Part shown: one piece after another, positions 53,190 through 62,231 of the stretch
Layout: every line of letters begins with the position of its first letter
Numbering within the stretch: the first letter of the stretch is position 1
Assembly: GCA_937927685.1 (NCBI GenBank)
Contig: CALBSC010000006.1
Location: forward strand, 1 to 63,599
Direction: 5' to 3'
Source of the DNA: an uncultured Burkholderiales bacterium
GTDB taxonomy: Bacteria > Pseudomonadota > Gammaproteobacteria > Burkholderiales > Burkholderiaceae_C
Length of the DNA stretch: 63,599 nucleotides
Notes under the pieces: generated by a model
What the model was told of the DNA's origin: nothing
What the model saw: only the letters and a program-made list of their open reading frames with translations
Databases searched by the model: none
Translations under genes and position numbers: made by a program

Positions 53190-54493
53190 GCCGGGTCACT
53201 CACCGCGCTGTGCAACTGCACAAAGGCTTGATGGAAAAAGTCTTCGCCACCGAAGTTGCCCGACTTCAAGGTCAGATGCAGCGCCTCATTCACCCACGGG
53301 CTGTAGGCATGGCACCAGGGCACACCGGGGTCGATCTGGGCGCCTATCTGCAACTGGCTGATCTGCAAGGCCTGCACACAAGCGCCTGAGGTTTCACCCC
53401 CAGCCACCACCAGTTGGCGCACCCCGGCACGAACCAGCCCTTGCGCGATGCGCGCCAGCGTTTGCTCGACACGCTCACCCGCGGCCTGCACCCCCCACTG
53501 CTGCTGCACGGCCTGTACCTGCGCGGGGTCTGCTGTGGAGTAGATCAACACGGGGCCCTGGGCCAGTCGCGAAGACGCCCACGACAGCGCCTCCTCGACA
53601 CAGTGATCCACCGCCGACTCGTCGGTGAGCGCCAGCGGATCGATCGCCCAGGCTTCGCCGCCACGTGCTTGAAACCGCGCCACTTGCCCGCGTGTGGCCT
53701 GCGAACAGCTGCCACTCACGACGGCTTGCCCGCCACGGGCCGGCGGCAGCTGACCGGTGGCGGGCGTGGGCTCCAAGCCCCAGTTGGCGGGCAGGCCAAT
53801 CGCCACGCCCGAGCCGGCGGTGATCAAGGGCATCCCTTTCAGGGCCGGCCCCAGGCGGATCAGATCGTCATTGGACAAGGCATCGACGATGGCCACCGCC
53901 ACACCTTCAGCGCGCAACTGGTCCAAGCGCGACCGGATGGCCTCGGCGCCCCGGGCCATCACGCGGTAGTCCACCAGACCCACGGGGCGCTGGCACTGCG
54001 CCTGCATCACGCGCACCAGGTTGGCATCGTTCATGGGCGTGAGCGGGTGGTCCTTCATGCCGCTGTCGCTCAGCAGCACATCGCCGACAAACAAGTGTCC
54101 CTTGAACACGGTGCGCTGGTTGTCGGGAAAGGCCGGCGTGGCGATGGTGAGCGGGCAGCCCAGTGCCGTCATCAAGGCCTCGGTCACAGGGCCGATATTG
54201 CCGCGCACATCGCCCCGGTACCAGCTGTCAAAGGTGGAGCAGTACTTGAAGTACACCTGCTCGACGTGCTGTGACTGCAACCAGCGCAAGGCCTCCAGCG
54301 ACTGCGCCACCGCCTCATCCGGAGGAAGGGTGCGCGATTTGAGTGCCACCACCACCGCATCGACCTCGGCTTGCAAGGGTTCGGTCGGCACGCCAATGGT
54401 TTGCACCACCCGCATGCCAGCGCGCACCAGGTTGTTGGCCAGATCGGTGGCCCCGGTGAAGTCATCGGCAATGCAACCCAGTAACAAACCCAT
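53186..54493 (-). CDS. otnK: 3-oxo-tetronate kinase (four-carbon acid sugar kinase)
   Basis: 435-residue kinase of the former DUF1537 family. N-terminal IADDFTGATDLANN and YFKYCSTFDSWYRGD substrate motifs; the C-terminal nucleotide-binding part has GSCSQATRGQ and VAGGETSGACVQAL. Phosphorylates 3-oxo-tetronate at C4 for OtnC. Only 9 bases separate it from the ptsI stop, so it is almost certainly on the PTS transcript. The dehydrogenase that makes the oxo acid (LtnD or similar) is not in the window. Confidence 0.92.
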   Translation of the reverse strand: MGLLLGCIADDFTGATDLANNLVRAGMRVVQTIGVPTEPLQAEVDAVVVALKSRTLPPDEAVAQSLEALRWLQSQHVEQVYFKYCSTFDSWYRGDVRGNIGPVTEALMTALGCPLTIATPAFPDNQRTVFKGHLFVGDVLLSDSGMKDHPLTPMNDANLVRVMQAQCQRPVGLVDYRVMARGAEAIRSRLDQLRAEGVAVAIVDALSNDDLIRLGPALKGMPLITAGSGVAIGLPANWGLEPTPATGQLPPARGGQAVVSGSCSQATRGQVARFQARGGEAWAIDPLALTDESAVDHCVEEALSWASSRLAQGPVLIYSTADPAQVQAVQQQWGVQAAGERVEQTLARIAQGLVRAGVRQLVVAGGETSGACVQALQISQLQIGAQIDPGVPWCHAYSPWVNEALHLTLKSGNFGGEDFFHQAFVQLHSAVSDPA

Positions 54494-54502
54494 GTCGCTC
54501 TC

Positions 54503-56260
54503 TCAGTGGATCATGAGGGCAGGATCGTCGGCGCGCAGGACTTGCTGCGACCAATCCACCAACCGCGTCGCATCGGCACGCAGGATTTCCTGCTTGACGG
54601 CCAATATCTGGGTCGGGTGCATGGAAAAGCTGCGCAAGCCCAGTCCCAGCAACAAGCGTGTGAGGCTGGGGTCTCCTGCCATCTCGCCACACACGCACAC
54701 GTCCTTGCCCTGGGCCACGCAGGCCGCAATGGTGTCTGCCACCAGGCGCAACACCGCAGGGTGCAGGGGGTCATACAGATGGGCCACCTGCTCGTCGGCA
54801 CGGTCAATCGCCAGCGTGTACTGGATGAGGTCGTTGGTGCCGATCGAGAGGAAGTCGAAATAGCGCAGGAACATGTGCACACTCAGCGCCGCCGCCGGTA
54901 TTTCAATCATGGCGCCAATCTTGATGGGCCCGTAGGCCAGACCACGGTTGTCGAGTTGCAGCCGCGCCTGGTCCAGCAAGGCCAGGGTCTGGCGAATCTC
55001 GCGCTCGTGCGCCAGCATGGGGATGAGCAAATGCACCTGGCCGTGGGCCGCCGCCCGCAACACCGCGCGCAGCTGCGTGAGAAACATGGAGGGGTCTGCC
55101 AGGCTCCAGCGAATGGCCCGAAGTCCCAGGGCCGGATTGAGGTGCGCCTCATCCCGGGCGTGGCGGTCCAGCGGCTTGTCGGCGCCGACATCCACCGTGC
55201 GTATCGTCACCGGCAAGCCCTTCATGCCCGTCACGGCCCGCAAATACGCCTCGAACTGCTCTTCCTCGTCGGGCAAGGCCCCTTCGCGCCCCATGAACAA
55301 GAACTCGCTGCGGAACAGCCCCACGCCCACAGCACCCACGCCCAGCGCGGCCGGCGCATCCTCGGGCATTTCGATGTTGGCCAGCAGCTCGACGCGTTGT
55401 CCGTCAAGCGTGACCGCCGGGGTGTGGCGCAACCGCGAAAGACGCTCACGCTCGAGTTCGGCCTGACGCTGCTTGAACCCGTATTCGGCCAGGATGATGG
55501 GGGTGGGGTCGACGATCAGGATGCCCGCGTCGCCATCGATGATGACCCAGTCGTCCTGCCGCACCAGCTGACTGGCATTGCGCGCGCCCACCACCGCCGG
55601 AATGTCCAGGCTGCGCGCGACGATGGCGGTGTGTGATGTCTTGCCGCCGACGTCGGTCACGAAGCCCGCAAACACACTCTGCTTGAATTGCAGCATGTCT
55701 GCTGGGCTCAGGTCATGGGCCACCAACACCAGCGGCACATCCTGAATGTCTTCCAGCAACAGGTCCTGCTGCCGAGCGCCACTGTGACGTTTGACGCTCG
55801 GGTGCGGCACCGTGGTGGGCAAGCCCTTCATGTGCCGCAGGATGCGTTCCACCACCTGCTCGAGATCGCCCTTGCGCTCGCGCAAGTAGACGTCATCCAT
55901 TTCGTCAAACTGGCGGGCCACGATCTCGAGTTGCGAGGTGAGCGCCCATTCGGCGTTGTACAACCGATCCTGGACCCAGTGCTTGACACCGTCGGACAGG
56001 GTTTCATCCTGCAACAGCATCAGGTGCACTTCCAGGAGCGCGGGCAGCTCGGACGGCGCATCCTTGGGCATGCTGTGCAGCAGCCGGTTGATCTCCTCCA
56101 CCACCGCATCGCGGGCCGAGGCCACGCGTGCAATTTCGCCCTCGACCTGATCGGCCTCGATGAAATAGTGCGCCACGTCCACGCGGCTCGACGCCACCAG
56201 CACAGCGCGGCCGATCGCAATGCCCCGCGCCACGGCCAGTCCGTGGATGGCAAACGTCAT
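54503..56260 (-). CDS. ptsI: PTS enzyme I
   Basis: Phosphoenolpyruvate-protein phosphotransferase, first step of the PTS relay. 585 residues; phospho-acceptor H210 in GGKTSHTAIVARS, PEP-binding C-terminal barrel with VGLFRSEFLFMGR and the catalytic Cys in VCVCGEMAGDP. One base after ptsH, 9 bases before otnK. No EIIB/EIIC membrane component is visible, as usual in betaproteobacteria where this chain is thought to be regulatory. Confidence 0.95.
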   Translation of the reverse strand: MTFAIHGLAVARGIAIGRAVLVASSRVDVAHYFIEADQVEGEIARVASARDAVVEEINRLLHSMPKDAPSELPALLEVHLMLLQDETLSDGVKHWVQDRLYNAEWALTSQLEIVARQFDEMDDVYLRERKGDLEQVVERILRHMKGLPTTVPHPSVKRHSGARQQDLLLEDIQDVPLVLVAHDLSPADMLQFKQSVFAGFVTDVGGKTSHTAIVARSLDIPAVVGARNASQLVRQDDWVIIDGDAGILIVDPTPIILAEYGFKQRQAELERERLSRLRHTPAVTLDGQRVELLANIEMPEDAPAALGVGAVGVGLFRSEFLFMGREGALPDEEEQFEAYLRAVTGMKGLPVTIRTVDVGADKPLDRHARDEAHLNPALGLRAIRWSLADPSMFLTQLRAVLRAAAHGQVHLLIPMLAHEREIRQTLALLDQARLQLDNRGLAYGPIKIGAMIEIPAAALSVHMFLRYFDFLSIGTNDLIQYTLAIDRADEQVAHLYDPLHPAVLRLVADTIAACVAQGKDVCVCGEMAGDPSLTRLLLGLGLRSFSMHPTQILAVKQEILRADATRLVDWSQQVLRADDPALMIH

Positions 56261-56261
56261 G

Positions 56262-56531
56262 TCACTCGCCTTCGCCGAACTTGTCGTTGATCAGGGCCAG
56301 CAAGGCGTCCATGGCTGCTTGCTCCTGCTCGCCATCGGTCTCCAGTTGCACGTCGCTGCCCAGACCCGCTGCCAGCATCATGACGCCCATGATGCTCTTG
56401 GCATTCACGCGCCGCTCGCCACGCGTCATGAACACGTTGCAGGGGAAGCTACCCGCCAGCTTGGTGAGCTTGGCCGACGCACGGGCGTGCAGCCCGAGCT
56501 TGTTGATGATGGTGACTTGTTGCTGGATCAT
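56262..56531 (-). CDS. ptsH: Phosphocarrier protein HPr
   Basis: 89 residues with phospho-acceptor H15 in NKLGLHARASAKL and the regulatory S46 in NAKSIMGVMML. S46 with its flanking sequence is what HPr kinase recognises, so dual control by HprK is possible if hprK exists elsewhere. Between EIIA-Man (20 bases upstream) and ptsI (1 base downstream). Confidence 0.95.
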   Translation of the reverse strand: MIQQQVTIINKLGLHARASAKLTKLAGSFPCNVFMTRGERRVNAKSIMGVMMLAAGLGSDVQLETDGEQEQAAMDALLALINDKFGEGE

Positions 56532-56551
56532 GCGCGTTGGAAGTGAGGGAA

Positions 56552-56950
56552 TTAGGAATGGGGGCGGCTCAATTGCACCACGCCCTGCGACCCGCCCGTG
56601 AGGGCTCGGGCCACCAAATCGTCAAGGGGCTCATGGCGATAGCTGATGCTGCGCAGCAGCATGGGCAGGTTGACGCCGGCCACCAGCCGGGCGTCTTGGC
56701 CCTCCACCAGTTTCTGCGCCACATTGGCCGGGGTGGCGCCCACCACATCGGTCAAAACCAGGGTGGGGCCGCTGTCGCCCAGTGTTCGCAAAGCGTCACG
56801 GGCCTGGGCCAGGGTGAGTTCAGGCGCGTCGTGGGCCTGCACATCGACCACCGCCACCATGTCGCCCGCCTCGGGGAACACATGCCGGGCGCACTCACGC
56901 AAGGCGTGAGCCAGAGGTGCATGGGCGATGATGAGAATGTGGGCGTTCAT
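56552..56950 (-). CDS. manX: PTS EIIA component, mannose family
   Basis: 132 residues from MNAHILIIAHAPLAHAL with phospho-acceptor H10, then VDVQAHDAPELTLAQA and VLTDVVGATPANVAQ as in EIIA-Man. Without EIIB/C partners it is probably a signalling protein reporting PEP/pyruvate status. Upstream extension to 57016 would enter the MFS gene. It begins 4 bases after that gene's stop. In other betaproteobacteria this gene usually follows gshB, which is not here. Confidence 0.92.
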   Translation of the reverse strand: MNAHILIIAHAPLAHALRECARHVFPEAGDMVAVVDVQAHDAPELTLAQARDALRTLGDSGPTLVLTDVVGATPANVAQKLVEGQDARLVAGVNLPMLLRSISYRHEPLDDLVARALTGGSQGVVQLSRPHS

Positions 56951-56954
56951 GGGT

Positions 56955-58208
56955 TCACGATGCAAGGTCTGCATTATCTCCCGCGCGACGAATAAAGTGC
57001 ACGTAGGCGATCGCACTCAACACCCCATAGATCGCCAGCGCGCCCTGGAAGCTTTCGACCACACTCCAATCCAGCCGCATGAAGCCGTCAATCAGCAAAC
57101 CAATGCCCCATTGCGCGGCAAACACCCCCGAGAACATCACCAGGTTGTAGCCCGACAGGGCACGTCCGGCCTGGGCCGGGGGGAACGCCATACCCACCGC
57201 CGGTTGAGCCAGCGACATGCAAGAGTTGGTCATGCAAAACAACGCCCAGGTCAGCGGACCAGCCTCGGGGCCACGGTAAATCAGAAAGCCCAGGGCCAGC
57301 AGGTTGAGGGGTGCGCCCCAGGTGATGACGCGGTCCGCGCTCCATCCGGCCGCCGTGAGTCGCGGGTTGAAATACCCCCAGGCCCAGAATGTCACCAACA
57401 TGAATGCGTTCAGCGTGAACAGGCCGGTGGCCGCCTCCAGGGGGCTGTAACCACTCACGCGGACCAGCCAGGGGCCGGCCCACAGGGTCTGCATGGCCAG
57501 CATGCCGCCGTAGGTGATGACACCCAGGGGCACCATGCGGCGGAAATAGGGGTGACGCCAGACCACACGGTAGCTGGCCCACAAGCCCGTGTCACCCGAC
57601 GGTGATGTGGCGGGCGAGGACGCGGTCGACCCCTGCCAGCCCGGGACCACCCAGCCAATGAGGATCACCGCCAGCACGGTCAGTCCAGCCAGCACCCAAA
57701 ACAGCGGGCGCCAGCCCAGCACAGGCAACAACCATTGCACCGGCAGGGTGGAGGAGAGCATGCCCAAGGCGCCCGTCATCAGCATCCAGGAGTTGGCCCG
57801 CAGCTGGAAAGCGGGCGCCATCCAACGGCGATAGCCGGTCAAGGGTGCCATCAGGCAGGCGCTGACCCCCACCCCCGTCAGGATGCGGGCCATGAGCAGT
57901 CCGGAAAACCCCGTGGCCAGGGCAAACGCGGCACTGCCCACCACCGCCACCATCAGAAAAGCCATCAGCACGCGCTTGGGACCATGGCGGTCCAGCCAGT
58001 GCCCCATGGGCAACTGGGTGGCCGCAAAGCCCAGAAAATAGCCGCCCGCCAGCAGGCCAAGCTCACGCGCCTGCAGCCCAAACTCGTCCACCAACGTGGG
58101 CGACAGCGTGGCGGTGATGGCTCGCACCAGGGTGGACAGGAAATAGGCAAACGCAAACACCAGAAAGACCGCCACGGCCCGACGTTGGTTCAAGGATTGA
58201 GTGCTCAT
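56955..58208 (-). CDS. MFS transporter upstream of the PTS genes
   Basis: 417 residues, about 12 helices, from MSTQSLNQRRAVAVFLVFAF. Loop 2-3 motif GHWLDRHGPKRVLM is well kept. The helices around 125-160 carry RMxG-type polar residues but no substrate-diagnostic motif. It is first in the run MFS-manX-ptsH-ptsI-otnK-otnC-otnI-M20, with a 4-base gap to manX; a carboxylate or tetronate importer is an inference only from that setting. Start at 58208 is preferred to the extension to 58256. Confidence 0.83.
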   Translation of the reverse strand: MSTQSLNQRRAVAVFLVFAFAYFLSTLVRAITATLSPTLVDEFGLQARELGLLAGGYFLGFAATQLPMGHWLDRHGPKRVLMAFLMVAVVGSAAFALATGFSGLLMARILTGVGVSACLMAPLTGYRRWMAPAFQLRANSWMLMTGALGMLSSTLPVQWLLPVLGWRPLFWVLAGLTVLAVILIGWVVPGWQGSTASSPATSPSGDTGLWASYRVVWRHPYFRRMVPLGVITYGGMLAMQTLWAGPWLVRVSGYSPLEAATGLFTLNAFMLVTFWAWGYFNPRLTAAGWSADRVITWGAPLNLLALGFLIYRGPEAGPLTWALFCMTNSCMSLAQPAVGMAFPPAQAGRALSGYNLVMFSGVFAAQWGIGLLIDGFMRLDWSVVESFQGALAIYGVLSAIAYVHFIRRAGDNADLAS

Positions 58209-58281
58209 GCGTGGGTGTGAAGTTCTGAAGTTCGCAGGTTCGGAGAAAAGGCGCACACCAGTGCGGGCGATGCAGGGGGCC

Positions 58282-58860
58282 TCAAGGCAGGCGCAAGCCG
58301 GAGATCAGGCTGTCCATCGCCTGCTGCGCCTGGGCGGCTCGTGATACGGGGGCGTACACCGCTAACTGGTACAGCAAGCCATCATAGGCAAACCAGGCCC
58401 AGCGTGCCGACTGGCCTTGTCCCCCCTGTGCCACCACGCGCTGAGGGGCCATGGCGGTCGAGGCGCCGGCCAACACCCAGCCGGTCGACGGCGCATCCGG
58501 TGGCGCCTGCAACGAGGCCAGGCTGGCGGTTTTCCAGGCCTGTTGGGCTTGTGCCGCAGTCAAGCCCTGTGGCAAGGTGAGTTGCGCCAACGTGAAGTCC
58601 ATGCCGTCCGCCTGACAGCCCATCAGGCTGAGCTGTGCCGAGGACCCGCCCAGGTTCACGGTGCGTTGGGCGCGGTCGGGCTTGCAGGGCAACCACCCCA
58701 CCCAGCGCGCGTCGTCAAAGCGCACCTCGCGCCAGTTCAACGCCGGAGAGCAACCGCCCAGGCCCACCAACACCCAGACGACGCCGCACGCGGCCAACGC
58801 CCGGCGCAGCAGCGCGCTCCCGGACACGAGGCCCGACACATCCATTCGCGACAGAGACAT
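58282..58860 (-). CDS. Predicted lipoprotein of unknown function
   Basis: 192 residues with a hydrophobic stretch ending in a lipobox LVGLGGC, Cys at about 37, implying lipid attachment. The mature part has two further Cys and no recognised domain; it ends in a short helix ISGLRLP. It diverges from the CoA-transferase gene with 33 bases between starts and precedes the MFS gene by 73 bases on its own strand. Confidence 0.7.
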   Translation of the reverse strand: MSLSRMDVSGLVSGSALLRRALAACGVVWVLVGLGGCSPALNWREVRFDDARWVGWLPCKPDRAQRTVNLGGSSAQLSLMGCQADGMDFTLAQLTLPQGLTAAQAQQAWKTASLASLQAPPDAPSTGWVLAGASTAMAPQRVVAQGGQGQSARWAWFAYDGLLYQLAVYAPVSRAAQAQQAMDSLISGLRLP

Positions 58861-58893
58861 GCGGGCATTATCCGTTGCGCGACAATGTGCGGC

Positions 58894-60141
58894 ATGAACT
58901 CACTCGACGGCATCCGCATTCTCGATTTGTCCCGCGTGCTGGCGGGCCCCTGGTGTACCCAGAACCTGGCCGACCTGGGCGCGGACGTGCTGAAGGTCGA
59001 GCGACCCGGGCAAGGTGACGACACCCGACGCTGGGGCCCCCCCTACCTGAAAGACGCGCAGGGCCGTGAATCGAACGAGTCGGCGTATTACCTCAGCACC
59101 AACCGCAACAAGCGCTCCATCACCTGCGATATCTCGCAAGCCGAGGGACAAGCGCTCATCAAGCGCTTGGTGCCGCACTGCGATGTGTTCATCGAGAACT
59201 TCAAGGTCGGCGACATGGCGCGCTACGGCCTGGACTTCGATGCCCTGAAGGCACTCAACCCGCGCCTGGTGTACTGCAGCATCACGGGGTATGGTCAAAC
59301 CGGCCCCTACCGCGAACGTGCAGGTTACGACTACGCCATCCAGGGCACCGGCGGCCTGATGAGCGTGACCGGCGAGCGTGACGACCTGGGGGGTGGACCG
59401 CAAAAGGTGGGCGTCGCCGTGGCCGATCTCTTCACCGGCATGTACGCCACCGTGGCCATCCTGGCCGCGCTTCGGCATGCGGAGCGTACCGGCGAGGGGC
59501 AAGCGATTGACATGGCGCTGCTGGATGCGCAAGTGGCCATGCTGGCCAACCTGGGGGCCACGTACCTGGTGGGCGGTCAGTTCGAGGGCAAGGTGCCGGG
59601 GCGCATGGGCAATGCCCACCAGAACGTGGTGCCCTACCAGGTGTTCGAGGTGGCGCCTGCCACGCCGGGCACCCGGGACTACATGATCCTGGCGGTTGGC
59701 AACGACTCCCAGTTTGCCAAGTTTTGTGCCATCGCCGGTCATCCCGAGTGGGCCACCGACGCGCGCTTCAACAGCAACTCGTTGCGGGTCAAAAACCGCA
59801 CCGAGCTCATTCCGCTGATGGAGGCCGTTTTCAAGACCCGCACCAAAACCGATTGGCTCTCCAGCCTGGAAGCGGCCAAGGTGCCCTGCGGCCCGATCAA
59901 CAACATGGCCGAGGTGTTCACCGACCCCCATGTGCTGTCGCGCGGGATGATCAACCACTGGACCCATGCATCGGGGGGCGAAATGGACCTCGTGGCCAGC
60001 CCCCTCCAGCTGCGGGGAACGCCCGTGAGACGTGACCGCCCACCACCCACCATGGGACAGCACACCGACGAGGTGTTGCACGAGGTGCTGGGGATGGACG
60101 CCGCCGAACTGGCCGCACTGCGTGCGCGCCAGATCATCTGA
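58894..60141 (+). CDS. CaiB/BaiF family CoA-transferase
   Basis: Family III CoA-transferase moving CoA between carboxylates. 415 residues from MNSLDGIRILDLSRVLAGPW; ADLGADVLKVERPGQGDDTR, catalytic Asp178 in VAVADLFTGMYA and the C-terminal RLPPPTxGQHTDEVL-type block (RDRPPPTMGQHTDE). Substrates unknown; formyl-, succinyl- or glutaryl-CoA transferases share this look. Followed after 20 bases by an alpha/beta hydrolase. Confidence 0.9.
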   Translation: MNSLDGIRILDLSRVLAGPWCTQNLADLGADVLKVERPGQGDDTRRWGPPYLKDAQGRESNESAYYLSTNRNKRSITCDISQAEGQALIKRLVPHCDVFIENFKVGDMARYGLDFDALKALNPRLVYCSITGYGQTGPYRERAGYDYAIQGTGGLMSVTGERDDLGGGPQKVGVAVADLFTGMYATVAILAALRHAERTGEGQAIDMALLDAQVAMLANLGATYLVGGQFEGKVPGRMGNAHQNVVPYQVFEVAPATPGTRDYMILAVGNDSQFAKFCAIAGHPEWATDARFNSNSLRVKNRTELIPLMEAVFKTRTKTDWLSSLEAAKVPCGPINNMAEVFTDPHVLSRGMINHWTHASGGEMDLVASPLQLRGTPVRRDRPPPTMGQHTDEVLHEVLGMDAAELAALRARQII

Positions 60142-60161
60142 TTCACTGACCGGGTGTACTG

Positions 60162-60896
60162 ATGGCCCATTTCGTTTTGGTTCATGGCGCCTGGCACGGA
60201 GCCTGGTGCTGGCGTGACGTCACCGACGCACTCATCCGGGCCGGTCACCGCGCGCATGCCGTGACACTCACCGGCGTGGGCGAACGCGCCCATTTGCTCA
60301 GCCCCGAGGTCAACTTGGACACGCATATCCAGGATGTGATGCAGGCGATTGAACACGAGGAAATGCACGATGTCGTGCTGGCCGTGCACTCGTATGCCGG
60401 CATGATCGGCACCGCGGTGGCCGACCGCATGACCGATCGGCTCAGCCATCTGGTGTATGTTGACGCGGTGGTCCCCAAGCCGGGCGAGGCCTGGAGCGGC
60501 ACGCATTCGCGCGCCACACAGGAGTCGCGCCTGAAAGCGGCAGAAGCGTCGCCCTTGTACGCCTTTCCGCCGCCGGGGGCCTCGCTCTTTGGCCTGGATG
60601 GAGCCCAGGCAGACTGGGTGAACCGGCGTCAGACACCGCACCCCGCCAGGCCCTACACCGACGTGCTCGATTTCTCGATCGAGCGGGTGGCGTCACTCCC
60701 GCGCACCTTTGTGAGTTGCACCCAGCCGACCCTGGCCACGATTGACGCCATCCGTCCCCGCGTGACAGACCCGCGCTTTTGGGATGGCCGCTGGTTGCCT
60801 GGCTCGCGCGTTGTCGAGATGGCGACCGGGCACGACCCCATGGTGAGCGACCCCGAGGGGCTCACGCAGATTTTGCTCTCGTGCGCCAAGGCTTGA
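60162..60896 (+). CDS. Alpha/beta-fold hydrolase
   Basis: 244 residues; oxyanion region VLVHGAWHGAWCW, nucleophile elbow AVHSYAGM (Ser77) and the C-terminal His in ATGHDPM. The front motif is that of the plant methylesterase/pyrethroid-hydrolase-like group, so an esterase is likely. Probably co-transcribed with the CoA-transferase. Substrate not readable. Confidence 0.87.
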   Translation: MAHFVLVHGAWHGAWCWRDVTDALIRAGHRAHAVTLTGVGERAHLLSPEVNLDTHIQDVMQAIEHEEMHDVVLAVHSYAGMIGTAVADRMTDRLSHLVYVDAVVPKPGEAWSGTHSRATQESRLKAAEASPLYAFPPPGASLFGLDGAQADWVNRRQTPHPARPYTDVLDFSIERVASLPRTFVSCTQPTLATIDAIRPRVTDPRFWDGRWLPGSRVVEMATGHDPMVSDPEGLTQILLSCAKA

Positions 60897-60957
60897 GGCC
60901 AAGACCCCTCAACTGACGGGCATCAAACGCGTCTCTCGACGCGTCTGGGCACACCGA

Positions 60958-61410
60958 TTACTGGGTGCGGAAGTTGTCGTGGCAGTTCTTGCAGGTTCCA
61001 GCGGCACCGCCAAACGCCGCCTTGAGATCGTCGGCCTTGCCAGCCTTGGCAGCGGCGACCACCTTGGCCACTTCGGCCTGCATCTTGTCCGCTGCGTCCT
61101 GGAACTTGGCTGACTCTTTCCAGATCTCGGGCTTGGCTCGTGTGTCGCCCTTGTCCGTGCCTTCGCCAAAGGCGGCCCAAGGCAGCTTGGCGACGGTTTC
61201 GAGCACAGCGGCGTTCTCTGCCGCCACCTTGGCGTCAAAGGGCACACGGCCTTGTGCCATCGCACCCAGTCGACCAAAGTGCTGGCTCATGACGAACAAG
61301 GCGTTCTTGCGGTACTTGATGGCGTCTTCCGGCTTGGCGAATTGCGCCTGGCTCGGCATGGCGAAGGTGGTGCCCAGTGCGGCGAGCAAGAGGATGTGAC
61401 GGATTTTCAT
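60958..61410 (-). CDS. Cytochrome c' (c-prime), periplasmic
   Basis: 150 residues: signal peptide MKIRHILLLAALGTTF...QA, a four-helix-bundle body and the C-terminal haem motif CKNCH (140-144). Cytochromes c' bind NO and CO and are linked to nitric-oxide protection. A good CAGGAG site precedes the ATG. Divergent from a cytochrome b561 gene, 95 bases apart, which suggests a shared redox role. Confidence 0.93.
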   Translation of the reverse strand: MKIRHILLLAALGTTFAMPSQAQFAKPEDAIKYRKNALFVMSQHFGRLGAMAQGRVPFDAKVAAENAAVLETVAKLPWAAFGEGTDKGDTRAKPEIWKESAKFQDAADKMQAEVAKVVAAAKAGKADDLKAAFGGAAGTCKNCHDNFRTQ

Positions 61411-61505
61411 GGGAACTCCTGGTTGAATGCTGTCGAATGGGCGGCCGTGCGGTCGGCGGGACTGCGGTTATGCTAACTTCTAATGGTCAACCTTGCTCGA
61501 CTTTC

Positions 61506-62231
61506 ATGAATTCCGCCCCCTCGCCTGCGCACAAAACCCCACACGCCTTGCCGGTGCGCGTCTGGGATTTGCCGACCCGTCTGTTCCACTGGCTCTTGCT
61601 CGGCTTGGTCGTCGCCCTGGTCACCACCGGACAGCTGGGTGGCGGCTGGATGGACTGGCACGCCCGCTGCGGCTACGGCGTGTTCACGCTCTTGCTGTTC
61701 CGACTGGTGTGGGGCGTGGTGGGCGGACACCACTCGCGGTTTGCCCACTTCGTGCCCTCCCTCTCCCGCCTGCGTGATGCCCTGTCTCGTGCCTGGCGGG
61801 GGCCCCACGTGTCAGCCGTCGGCCACAACCCACTGGGCGCCCTCTCGGTGCTGGCCTTGCTGCTGGTGCTGGGTTTGCAAGTGGCCAGCGGTCTCGTCAG
61901 CGATGACGAGATCGCCTTCAGCGGCCCCCTGAGCACCCAGTTGTCCGCTGACTGGGTGAGCCTGGCCACCTGGTACCACAAGGTGGTGGGCAAGCGACTG
62001 CTGATCGGCGTCGTGGTTCTGCATATGCTGGCCATCGTGTACCACCGGCTTCGGTTCGGCGAACGTCTGGTCACCCCAATGGTGCATGGAGACAAGCCGT
62101 TGAGCCACGAGCGGGCCGCGCAGACGCCCTCTTCCCGCGATGGCCTGCGCGAGCGCTTGCAGGCGCTGGGCTGGCTGGTGCTGTGCGCCGGGGTGGTGTA
62201 CGCGGTGGTGCAATGGGGTAGCCGCCCATGA
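61506..62231 (+). CDS. Cytochrome b561-family membrane protein
   Basis: 241 residues from MNSAPSPAHKTPHALPVRVW, with four or five helices and His candidates for haem ligation: RLFHWLLL, DWHARCGYG, WYHKVVGK and VVLHMLAIVYHRL. Such proteins move electrons from the quinone pool to periplasmic cytochromes, so a partner of the divergent cytochrome c' is plausible. The stop overlaps the GNAT start by 4 bases (ATGA). An extension to 61377 was rejected. Confidence 0.88.
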   Translation: MNSAPSPAHKTPHALPVRVWDLPTRLFHWLLLGLVVALVTTGQLGGGWMDWHARCGYGVFTLLLFRLVWGVVGGHHSRFAHFVPSLSRLRDALSRAWRGPHVSAVGHNPLGALSVLALLLVLGLQVASGLVSDDEIAFSGPLSTQLSADWVSLATWYHKVVGKRLLIGVVVLHMLAIVYHRLRFGERLVTPMVHGDKPLSHERAAQTPSSRDGLRERLQALGWLVLCAGVVYAVVQWGSRP

